Made by a program: the position numbers and the translations under genes
From: Myxococcales bacterium
GTDB taxonomy: Bacteria; Myxococcota; Polyangia; Nannocystales; Nannocystaceae
Assembly: GCA_016793465.1 (NCBI GenBank)
Contig: JAEUJW010000088.1
Coordinates: 1 to 34,572 of the forward strand
Direction of reading: 5' to 3'
Length of the DNA stretch: 34,572 bases
Part shown: positions 24,702 through 32,376 of the stretch, one piece after another
How the letters are laid out: each line of letters starts with the position of its first letter
Position numbering within the stretch: position 1 is the first letter of the stretch
The notes under the pieces: model-generated
The model's database searches: none
Seen by the model: the letters and a program-made list of their open reading frames with translations, nothing else
What the model was told of the DNA's origin: nothing

Positions 24702-26150
24702 TCACGGACCGGCAGACGCCGCTGCCAGTGTCGGGTCTGCGGTCCGGAGCTCCTCCAGGCGCCCGCGCGTATCTTGTTGCAGCCGCTCGAGGCGCGCGCG
24801 CAGCTCGGGGTCCGGGCGGACGTCGACGCGTACGGCCAGCTCCGCGAGCGTCGCTACTGATGCCTGCAGCTCGTTGACGCAGTCGAGCAGTCGCTGGAGG
24901 ATCTGCGCGCAGGACCTCACGATCTGCGGCGCGAGGCCCTCGACGAGCGGCAGCGACGGATCGTTCTTGGTGCCCTTCCGGTAGCGCTCGAGCTCGTCGA
25001 GCAGCCCCTGGCGGGCGTTCAGGAGCGACGGATAGCGCTGCAGGAGCTCGGCGCTCCTTCGGATCGCCTCACCGATCAGCGACTCCTGCATGCGGATTTC
25101 GTCCTTGTGCACCTGCTCTTGCGTGACAAGGGCCTGAAGCCGCCGCTGGGCGAGGGCGACGCGCTCGTCGACCGCTAGACCGTCCTTCTTGATCGCCTCG
25201 CCGATTCCGATGAACGCGGCAGTCGGCTCCATCAGGAACGCCAGCGCCATGTGTCCGACAAGTGCGGCCTCCGCCTGGAAGACCGCCTCGAGTGCGGACA
25301 ACTGGCCGAACCCGAGCTGGCGGCGGATGTCCTGCAGCCGCTCGAGCGCAGGGAGCTCGTACTGAGGCGTCGTCAGCCCGCGCAGCACGTGGACGCCGGC
25401 GATCGTGACGAACGCCGCCTTGAGCAGCAGCAGATCGCCGTTTTGCCAGCTCGCCAGCAGAGCGTCGAGACCGATCCAGGCGACAGCGAGCGCCACGCTC
25501 GCGCCGATGAGCTCGCCGATCGGCGCGTCCTCGTGTTTGGGCAACGCGTGGTCCTTCGCGCTCATCGCCAGCATGATGGCCATCACCGCGGCGATCAGGA
25601 GGTAAAGGATGAACGGGACCAGCCACCAGCCGCCGACCGCCTCGGGCAGTACGGCGTAGCTGGCGACCGCCAGCAGCGCCGCCCGGACCAGATAGAACAG
25701 GAATTGCTGTCGCGCGTAGGGAAACGCCTCCGCGGTCCGCAGCACGCGGAGCTGGCTGCCGGCGAGCAACCCGAAACCGCGGCGCGGACGCAGCACGTAC
25801 TCGAGGGCGTACACGAACTCCTGGGCCAGCGACAGCAACGCGACGAACTGGGCATACCGCAGCCACGCGAAGCCGGCCGCCGCGTCGAGCAGCGAGACGA
25901 ACACCCACGCAAGGGCCGCGAGTGCGGCGGTGCTGGCCCATGAGGTCCAGCCGGTGCGTGTGACCGTCTGCTCAAGGCGTGCCATCTCGGCGTCGAGGGC
26001 CTTGGCTACGTCCCTGTCCTTCGGAGAAGCCGCGAACATCATCAACTCCGGCATGGCGCGCGGGAGCTGCGAGCGGAACGACGACTGGTGTGCGAGCGCG
26101 GCGAGGCGGACGTCGTCGGTGCCGGTCTGCGGCTCAGGGGGCGTTGCCAA
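24702..26150 (-). CDS. Multi-pass membrane protein with coiled-coil C-terminus, paralogue 2
   Basis: I recognise no named family. The 482-aa product is the second gene of a two-gene minus-strand operon and clearly a paralogue of the upstream protein. Shared landmarks are LDAEMARLEQ...GWTSWASTAALA, LAQEFVYALEYVLRPRRGFG, a helix pair ending in a basic turn, and a long cytoplasmic C-terminal helical region (PALERLQDIRRQLGFGQLSA). About five or six transmembrane helices lie between residues 85 and 300, followed by about 180 residues of amphipathic helix. The start is uncertain: TTG 26150 has GGAG at a good distance and overlaps the upstream gene by 17 bp; ATG 26054 gives 450 residues and still includes all conserved parts. 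The role is probably envelope-located and acts with its paralogue and the divergent PLD-fold gene pair. Confidence 0.8.
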   Translation of the reverse strand: MATPPEPQTGTDDVRLAALAHQSSFRSQLPRAMPELMMFAASPKDRDVAKALDAEMARLEQTVTRTGWTSWASTAALAALAWVFVSLLDAAAGFAWLRYAQFVALLSLAQEFVYALEYVLRPRRGFGLLAGSQLRVLRTAEAFPYARQQFLFYLVRAALLAVASYAVLPEAVGGWWLVPFILYLLIAAVMAIMLAMSAKDHALPKHEDAPIGELIGASVALAVAWIGLDALLASWQNGDLLLLKAAFVTIAGVHVLRGLTTPQYELPALERLQDIRRQLGFGQLSALEAVFQAEAALVGHMALAFLMEPTAAFIGIGEAIKKDGLAVDERVALAQRRLQALVTQEQVHKDEIRMQESLIGEAIRRSAELLQRYPSLLNARQGLLDELERYRKGTKNDPSLPLVEGLAPQIVRSCAQILQRLLDCVNELQASVATLAELAVRVDVRPDPELRARLERLQQDTRGRLEELRTADPTLAAASAGP

Positions 26151-27591
26151 GGGCGCTCCGGGCGAGTGGATGGACGGTGATCGACGCGAGCCGCTGCGCG
26201 ACCGCGCCGGCGGCTTTGCGCACGTCGGAGGTGCGCGCGTGCTGGTGACGCGCGGCGATTGCGTCGAGGGCATCGAGCTGTTCGCCGAGCGACGAGGCGG
26301 CGGCCGCGATCCGCGGGCCGAGAATCGTGCGGGCGAGGTTGTATCGCTCCGCCAGCTTGAGCACCAGCGGCAGCGATCGATCGTTCACGGTGCGCGTACG
26401 GTAGTGCTCGATCCGCTCGAGGAACCGGACGTGGGCTGCCGCCGCATGGATCAGCGTGTCGGCGGCCTCACCGATGCGGACGACGATCTGGCTGGCGAGC
26501 CCCTCGCGCAGCGCGAGCTCGTCGGGGGTCACGTGCTCCTGGCTCGCCAGCGTAGCGACCTGGCGTGCGAGCACCTCGAGGTCCTCGGCGACGTGGCGCT
26601 GTTGCGCGTAAAGCGGCCGGATGGCCGCGCCAACTTCCTGCAGCGGCCGGGCCAGCACGAGCAGCGCGTTGTATCCGAACAACGCTCCGTCGGCCTGGAT
26701 GACCGCGTCTTGCGCCGTGATCTGAGCGAAACCCAGCTTGCGCCGAATCTCGCGCAGGCTCTCGAGCGCGGGCAGCTCGAAGCGAGGCTCCACCAGCCCG
26801 CGCATCACATGGACCACGGCGACCGCGAGCAATGCCCCCTTGAGCGCGACGAAGTCCGTCGGCGCCCAGGAGTCGGCCAGCACGTGCAGACCGTAGCAAG
26901 CTATCCCGAGGAGGATCGCGTGGCGGACCAACTGGCCCGGGAAGAACTTGAGCCGCTTGGGGATGAACCGCTTGCGCAGGCTGAGCGTGAACAACAAGCA
27001 GACCGTCACGACCGCCGCGGTGTACCACACGAACGGCAACAGCCAGCCCCAGCCGATCAGCGCCGGCAGGAGGTACCAGCTGGCGGCGACCAACAGCAGC
27101 GCTCGCACGCCCTCGAACAGGTAGTACCGCCGCGCGAACGGCAGCATCTCGGCCGACACCACCATGCGCATTTGATCGCCAACGAGCGGACCGAGCCCGC
27201 GGCGCGGGCGCAGGGCGTTGTCGAGGCAGTAAACGAACTCTTGTGCGAACGACAGCAAAGCAACGAGGACCGCGAAGCGCGGCCATGGGAAACTGGCATC
27301 GACATCGAACAGCGACACGAAGATCCACAGGATGCCGGCGAGCGCGGCGGTGCCGATCCAAGAGGTCCAGCCCGACCGCGCGAGGGCCTGCTCGATGCGG
27401 GCCATCTCCGCGTCTAGGGTCTCCATCACCAGCTCGGGGTCGGGCGTCCGCGTCGGAAACTCATGGTCGCCGCCCGTGCCGAGGAGCGCCGTCAGCTCCT
27501 GCAAGTTCGGCGCGCGCGGCTTCGGTCGCGCCGTTGGGTTCTCGGAGGCCGTGCGGGGTGCCGTCGATGGCGGAGGAGAGGGTTCGTCCAT
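26134..27591 (-). CDS. Multi-pass membrane protein with coiled-coil C-terminus, paralogue 1
   Basis: This 485-aa protein is the first gene of the minus-strand pair and has no name I can give. A Pro/Thr-rich cytoplasmic N-terminus of about 75 residues precedes a short helix (LDAEMARIEQALARSGWTSW). About six transmembrane segments follow (for example GTAALAGILWIFVSLFDVDA, VVTVCLLFTLSL, LLAVAVVHVMRGLV). A basic cytoplasmic turn (LRKRFIPKRLKFFP) lies between them. The C-terminal 190 residues are long helices that may form a coiled coil. The order of helices and the loops LRPRRGLG and ELPALESLREIRRKLGF are shared with the next gene, so both arose by duplication and could form a hetero-oligomer. 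The ATG at 27591 has no strong ribosome site. The gene is divergent from the 529-aa/PLD pair, with 137 bp between. Confidence 0.85.
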   Translation of the reverse strand: MDEPSPPPSTAPRTASENPTARPKPRAPNLQELTALLGTGGDHEFPTRTPDPELVMETLDAEMARIEQALARSGWTSWIGTAALAGILWIFVSLFDVDASFPWPRFAVLVALLSFAQEFVYCLDNALRPRRGLGPLVGDQMRMVVSAEMLPFARRYYLFEGVRALLLVAASWYLLPALIGWGWLLPFVWYTAAVVTVCLLFTLSLRKRFIPKRLKFFPGQLVRHAILLGIACYGLHVLADSWAPTDFVALKGALLAVAVVHVMRGLVEPRFELPALESLREIRRKLGFAQITAQDAVIQADGALFGYNALLVLARPLQEVGAAIRPLYAQQRHVAEDLEVLARQVATLASQEHVTPDELALREGLASQIVVRIGEAADTLIHAAAAHVRFLERIEHYRTRTVNDRSLPLVLKLAERYNLARTILGPRIAAAASSLGEQLDALDAIAARHQHARTSDVRKAAGAVAQRLASITVHPLARSALGNAP

Positions 27592-27717
27592 GACGCTTGG
27601 GCGGCGTGCGCGAGCGGGCCGGGAGTCTACCGGACCCGCGAGACCGGCGCCACGGCCCGCGCCCGGCTGTCCAACGGCCGTGAAACGCTGCGTACGGACG
27701 AACTGCCGGAAAGTGGC

Positions 27718-27728
27718 TAGACTCGGGC
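27718..27728 (+). promoter_or_regulatory. -10 element placed for a leaderless mRNA
   Basis: TAGACT (27718-27723) lies five bases before the ATG at 27729, so transcription would begin at or next to the start codon. No Shine-Dalgarno sequence is present. No good -35 is seen 17 bp upstream. TAnnnT at this distance is the usual sign of leaderless genes. Confidence 0.45.
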
Positions 27729-29318
27729 ATGCTCGGGTGGACGGAGCCGTCGACAAAGCTCGATCAGGGGATCGACCACCTGGGGCTCCGTGTAGCCGGC
27801 GAGGCCTGCTATAATCAGCTGATCGACTTCACGACGACGGTGAGCTGGCGGCCGCGCTACCTCTCGTTCTATTGCTGGGCCGCCGAACAGGCATTCCTGC
27901 GCGCCGGTGGGCAGCTTGACGGGCAGCCGCACGAGGTCGATGTCCAGGTCTATCGGAGCACCTTCAAACGTCTCGACTTCGCGCTGTCGGCGGCGACCCT
28001 CGTCGAGGATCTCGAGGCCAAGCACATCGTCGGCTCGACGGCCCTGCGGCGCCGCCTGTCCCGGCCGCCGTTCAAGGACACGAGGAGATTGCCGCTGACT
28101 GCGGACCACGTGGGCGCCGCGATGGGGGGCTTTGCGATCTACGCCGGACCGATGCGCTTGCTCGGGCTGCTGGGGTCGGCCCACGGCTTCGACGTCCCGA
28201 GACCGGGCACCCCGGGACAGGCGCTGGCGCACGCGTTCGGGCGCAGCGTCGCGGCGACGGGGATCGACCTGCTCGACGCGGACGCGCTGGACCGCGGCGC
28301 GCTGGCCCGGTTGGGCGAGGTCTGTGGTCTGGACCGGTTCGCCCGCCGCGCGGCGAGCCACCCGCGGGTCGCGGAGGAGCTGCAGCTGGTTCGTGCGGTG
28401 CTGGTCGACTGGGACGCCTTCGCCAGGGGCGAGGGTCCGAGCGCGGCGCGGGTGCTCAGCCTGGGGATCCTCCTCGAGCTCCACCGACGGGCGGCCGGGC
28501 GCCAGGTCCGGCTCGACGACTTCCGTGCGGCGACGCTACTGGGGATCCAGCCGCGGTTGCCGGCGATCTACGACGGGGTGCTGGCGCGCTGGCGGGTCTA
28601 TCAAGCGCACGCGTACGCGACCCTCGCGCTCGAGTCACTGCTCGCGTTTGTGCTGGCGCTCGCGGCCCGGCAGGCGACGCCGCTCGGCTCGTCGCGGCTC
28701 GCCCGGGAGGCGCTGGCGGCGATCGGCGCTGGCGCGAAGCACTCGGAGCTGCGTCTGCCCGTGGAGCTGCGGCCGTGGCCGTCGTGCCGGCTCGGCGACG
28801 CGGCCGCGGATCCGTGGACGGACTGCGACGAACCTCGCATCAAGGCGAGCCTGCGCGCGGGTGAGGGCGGACCGGCGTGGGGCTACGACGCGTCGCTGCT
28901 GCTCGTGCGGTCAGTCGTGCGGCTGCGTCAGCTCGCGCGGGCGGGCGACCCCTGGACGGGCCGCCCGGATGCGTGGCGGCTCCCGCCGGAGCGGCTGATC
29001 GCGACGTTCGTGGCGGCCGAACAGGAGGGCGCGACGGTCAAGCAGTACCTGGCGAAGATCCTCGAGCGCGATGTCCTCCACCAGCACCACAGCAACGCGC
29101 TGCGCAAGCTGATCTCGCGGCCCCACGCGGACAGTGCCCGCTTCATGTTCGAGGAGGGCCGTGTGGTGCCGCTCGGGAACATCAACCCGGGGACATCCAG
29201 CCCGCGCTATGCGAACGCCGTGGAGTACCTAACCGAGCTCGGCTACCTCGACGGGGCCCGGCCGACCGCCGAGGGCCTCGCGCTGCTGCGCCGGGTCGAC
29301 AGCGGTGGTGGGCCATGA
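27729..29318 (+). CDS. Unrecognised 529-aa protein encoded with a PLD-fold protein
   Basis: I do not recognise this family. The N-terminus (MLGWTEPSTKLDQGIDHLGL, then LIDFTTTVSWRPRYLSFYCW) is rich in aromatics and looks globular. The bulk is alpha-helical with many Leu/Ala/Arg residues. The last 60 residues (SPRYANAVEYLTELGYLDGA, then PTAEGLALLRRV) have the pattern of a winged-helix domain. No signal peptide is present; one hydrophobic stretch (LALESLLAFVLALAARQA) could be a buried helix. The gene overlaps the PLD-fold gene by ATGA, so the two products are made together and probably form a complex, perhaps with this protein as the DNA-recognition or regulatory partner. It seems to be leaderless (TAGACT five bases before the ATG). 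Codon use is normal for the region. Confidence 0.85.
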   Translation: MLGWTEPSTKLDQGIDHLGLRVAGEACYNQLIDFTTTVSWRPRYLSFYCWAAEQAFLRAGGQLDGQPHEVDVQVYRSTFKRLDFALSAATLVEDLEAKHIVGSTALRRRLSRPPFKDTRRLPLTADHVGAAMGGFAIYAGPMRLLGLLGSAHGFDVPRPGTPGQALAHAFGRSVAATGIDLLDADALDRGALARLGEVCGLDRFARRAASHPRVAEELQLVRAVLVDWDAFARGEGPSAARVLSLGILLELHRRAAGRQVRLDDFRAATLLGIQPRLPAIYDGVLARWRVYQAHAYATLALESLLAFVLALAARQATPLGSSRLAREALAAIGAGAKHSELRLPVELRPWPSCRLGDAAADPWTDCDEPRIKASLRAGEGGPAWGYDASLLLVRSVVRLRQLARAGDPWTGRPDAWRLPPERLIATFVAAEQEGATVKQYLAKILERDVLHQHHSNALRKLISRPHADSARFMFEEGRVVPLGNINPGTSSPRYANAVEYLTELGYLDGARPTAEGLALLRRVDSGGGP

Positions 29319-31966
29319 AGATTCTCGAGGAGCTCCGCGTCGCGACCGGGTTCGAGACGTTCACCTGTCTGACCTACGGCGCCGATCTCGCGTGGTTCGA
29401 GTCTGCGCTGCTGCGACCGCTCCAGGCCCGGGGCGTCCGGCGGTTCCTGATCATGGCCGACCAGCGCCGGATCTCCTGCGACCTCGAGTCCTCGCCGCAT
29501 CTGCCGGGGGGGCTCGGCCTCCACTACTTGCTGCACGGCGTCGCGGGACGCGGCGCGTTCGGGGCGTTCCACCCGAAGCTCTACCTGCTGGCGGGCGAGC
29601 AGACGGCGCGGCTATACATCGGGAGCGGCAACCTGACGCGCGGGGGTCTGGACCGCAACCTCGAGGTGTTCGAGCGGTGGGATGCAGGCCGTGAGGGCCC
29701 GATCCCGGGGGCATTCTCGGTGGCGCGGCGAACCCTTGAGGGGCTGCTGGCCGGGTTCGACGCGGACGACCGGGTCGAGCGCGAGCACCTGGAGCACACG
29801 TTCCGCTTCGACCGCCGCGGGTACGCGGGGGCGGACGCCGCGACCGTGGTGGCCTCGCCGGGGCCGTTGCTCGACCAGGTCCAGTTCGGACCCCCGGGGT
29901 GCGAGGTCTTGCGGCTAGTCGCGCCGTTCTTCGACGAGTCCGGGGAGGCGGTCCGGCGGCTCGTGCGGCGGACGAGGCCGCGGGAGCTGGAGGTGATCGT
30001 GCATCCGCGCATGACCAACATCACCCGCCGGATCGTCGGCGCAATCGAGGCGATGAACGGCCGCGTGCTCAAGGTATGTCCGAGGGACGAGGACGAGGCG
30101 GATCGGCCCGTCCACGGCAAGCTGCTGTACGCCCGCGCCGCGGGGTGGCGGCTGGGGATCTCCGGGAGCGCCAACCTCTCCGTGGCGGCATGGCAGGGGC
30201 ACAACCACGAGCTGATCGCGGTGCGCCGCGGCGCCGACGCCGACGCCGTCAACGCGTTGATCGACGACCTGCCGTGCGAACCCCTGACGGAGGAGGATCT
30301 CGATCTGTTCGAGCGAAACGCGGCACAGCGCGCGCGCGACAACGAGGAGGCCGTGATCCCGCGGGGGCCGTCGCTGCGGTTCGCCCGGTGGGCCCGGTCG
30401 GATCGCGTGCTGGTCCGACCGGCGGAGGACCCCGGCGAGCCGTTTGCGATCGAGCTGCGGGGGCCACACGGGGTCGTGCGCGCGGTGGACGCGACGCGGA
30501 GCGAGGGCGGGTGGGAGTTCGCGGCGCCCGCGGTGATCCGGCGCGGGGCGCCGTGTCTGGCTCGAATCTCGGGGGCGGTCCCGGGGCCGTGGAGCGTCGT
30601 GCAGGACCCCGAGGAGCTGCTGGGGAGCACGCAGCCGGGCCGCCGCGAGCGTGAGGCGCTCGAGCGCTTGCTCGATACGCCGGGGTTCGACCTCGAGGGG
30701 GCGCGGCAGCTGATGGAGCTGATCGCCGACATCCAACGCAAGCGGGTCGAGCGGGCCGCGACCGCGGCCGGCCAGGCGGGGGACGTTGACGGCGCCGCGC
30801 CCGAGCTGCGGACGGTGTCGCTGCAGGACTTCGAGCGGCGGGCGCGAGACGCCGCGGACAGCCGCAGCTCGGGCCTCGTACCGCTGGCGTCGGTCCGTCT
30901 CATGAATCGCCTGCTGTTCGGCGACGACGAGCGCGACGAGCTCGACGAGGAGATGGACTCCGAGCTGGACGCCGACGACCTGGCGGAGGAGGCGATCCTG
31001 GCGCGGATAGAGTCCGCGAGGCGTAGCGGCGCCGGTCCGGCGAGCAAGGACGCGATGGACGCGTTCCTGCGCGCGAGTTCACAGGCCCGCGGTCGCTACA
31101 TCGAGACGCTCCGCGGCCGGCGCGTCGACCCTTACCACCTGCTCGACCACCTAATGCTGCTGGCGGCGCCGCTGTACTACATGCTGCGCGGGCGGACGCT
31201 CGGGGACTCCGCGTTTCGGGCAGAGATGGTGGTGCTGCTGCGCGCCCTCGTGGGTGAGCCGCACGCGCCAATCTATCGGGCGATCCGCGAGCTCGACGCA
31301 GGCGCCAGAGACGATCTGTGGGACCACATGCCGGTATTTTATGTTGTTATGTTGCTCGTGTACAACGTCTGCGTCGCCGACGCGGAGCTGCACGACCCGC
31401 GGTCCCCGGCCGCCGCGACGTTTACCAACAGCCACCCGGTGCTGTGGTTGCGGCACCTGGTTCGGCTGGTAGACGCGGGGCGACTGGAACTGCTGCTCGC
31501 CGGCTTGCCGGAGGTGCTGGGGCGCCTCAAGAAGGGCCTCCTGTGGCCCGCGACCGCGTGGCCGCGCCAGCGGAGGAGCGCGCCGTTCGAGGAGTTCGTG
31601 CGCACCAGCGTGCGCGACGCCCTCGCGCTCGACCGCGTGGAGCAGCAGATCCGTGGGCTCCCGCCGCAGCTGTGCCGGCCCGGCGCGGCGGTCGAGGACG
31701 GCGATCTGGTGGTGGGGCTCGCCGCGCCGGGACTCATCGCCGCGGGTTGGGCCGAACCCGATGAGCCGGGGAAGCTGGCACGGTTGCGTTGCGGTGCGTT
31801 CGAAGAGGTGGAAGTCTCGGGGCCGGGGTCGTCGTATCTGCGCAAGATGTGGAGCCCACCGCTGTCGACCGTGTACGGGCTGGAGGCGCTGCGGTCGCTC
31901 GCCGGCGAGGGTGAGGGGCACCTGGACAGACACGGCCTGAAGGTCCTCGCACGCATCGGTGGTTAA
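29315..31966 (+). CDS. Phospholipase-D-fold protein with two HxK motifs, probable nuclease
   Basis: This 883-aa protein has a PLD-type N-terminal half. The first active-site half is FHPKLYLL (H86, K88) with GSGNLTRGG (104-111). The second is VHGKLLYA (H267, K269) with SGSANLSVAAW (283-293). The Asp of HxKx4D is not obvious, as in PLD-fold nucleases and helicase-linked DISARM-type PLD proteins. The middle holds a beta-rich segment (about 390-460), then a very acidic stretch (DERDELDEEMDSELDADDLA, near 550). The C-terminal 300 residues are helical with a hydrophobic patch (MPVFYVVMLLVYNVCVAD) and no known domain. ATG 29315 overlaps the upstream stop. The arrangement with two divergent membrane proteins suggests a defence module in which this protein cuts nucleic acid or lipid. 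Substrate is unknown. Confidence 0.88.
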   Translation: MKILEELRVATGFETFTCLTYGADLAWFESALLRPLQARGVRRFLIMADQRRISCDLESSPHLPGGLGLHYLLHGVAGRGAFGAFHPKLYLLAGEQTARLYIGSGNLTRGGLDRNLEVFERWDAGREGPIPGAFSVARRTLEGLLAGFDADDRVEREHLEHTFRFDRRGYAGADAATVVASPGPLLDQVQFGPPGCEVLRLVAPFFDESGEAVRRLVRRTRPRELEVIVHPRMTNITRRIVGAIEAMNGRVLKVCPRDEDEADRPVHGKLLYARAAGWRLGISGSANLSVAAWQGHNHELIAVRRGADADAVNALIDDLPCEPLTEEDLDLFERNAAQRARDNEEAVIPRGPSLRFARWARSDRVLVRPAEDPGEPFAIELRGPHGVVRAVDATRSEGGWEFAAPAVIRRGAPCLARISGAVPGPWSVVQDPEELLGSTQPGRREREALERLLDTPGFDLEGARQLMELIADIQRKRVERAATAAGQAGDVDGAAPELRTVSLQDFERRARDAADSRSSGLVPLASVRLMNRLLFGDDERDELDEEMDSELDADDLAEEAILARIESARRSGAGPASKDAMDAFLRASSQARGRYIETLRGRRVDPYHLLDHLMLLAAPLYYMLRGRTLGDSAFRAEMVVLLRALVGEPHAPIYRAIRELDAGARDDLWDHMPVFYVVMLLVYNVCVADAELHDPRSPAAATFTNSHPVLWLRHLVRLVDAGRLELLLAGLPEVLGRLKKGLLWPATAWPRQRRSAPFEEFVRTSVRDALALDRVEQQIRGLPPQLCRPGAAVEDGDLVVGLAAPGLIAAGWAEPDEPGKLARLRCGAFEEVEVSGPGSSYLRKMWSPPLSTVYGLEALRSLAGEGEGHLDRHGLKVLARIGG

Positions 31967-32334
31967 TGGCGTCGCGTGACACGAGCGCACCCTGGCCTGA
32001 GCGCCTGGTCCCTGCTGATGAACGGCGCGAGCAGATCGAGGTACCTCACCTCCTCGCCCTCGGGTTCGAGCACTCGCACGTTCTGCGACGTGAATGCCAT
32101 GAAGAGGACCGGCAAGCCGCGGGGCGCCTCGGGCGTCCGCGGCCAGAGCTGCAATTCCGCGTGAAACCGGGGCTTGCCGTGGCCCATCGCGTCGGCAAAC
32201 GACAGGAGACGACATTCTCGTGGTCGACTAGTCGATTCACCTCGGGGTCCCGCACCCGAGCGGTGATCATGTGCGCCGCCGCGTAGACCGCCCGGAAGCC
32301 ACCGCTCGAGAGGTTGCCTGAACCATTTGACCAC
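31963..32334 (-). pseudogene. Frameshifted gene remnant, family unknown
   Basis: Two minus-strand frames complement each other. Upstream one reads GNLSSGGFRAVYAAAHMITA, then RVRDPEVNRLVDHENVV. At about 32205-32215 (TGTCGTCTCCTGTCG) the plausible sequence passes to the next frame: FADAMGHGKPRFHAELQLWP, then GLPVLFMAFTSQNVRVLEPE and VRYLDLLAPFIS, ending at the TAA at 31963. A single frameshift explains it. The end overlaps the stop of the converging PLD-fold gene. I recognise no family; a sequencing error is an alternative to real decay. Confidence 0.5.
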
Positions 32335-32376
32335 GGTCGGAGCGAGGTTCGATCGCGCCCACCATGAGTGTAGCGT

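Noticed and set aside
25251..27417. Plus-strand frames opposite the two membrane proteins
   Set aside because: They are Gln/Arg-rich antisense shadows; the minus strand gives clean membrane helices and paralogy.
32020..32070. tRNA-like GGTTCGA segment next to the recombinase side
   Set aside because: Only the T-loop-like string is present; no acceptor stem, anticodon arm or CCA can be folded around it.
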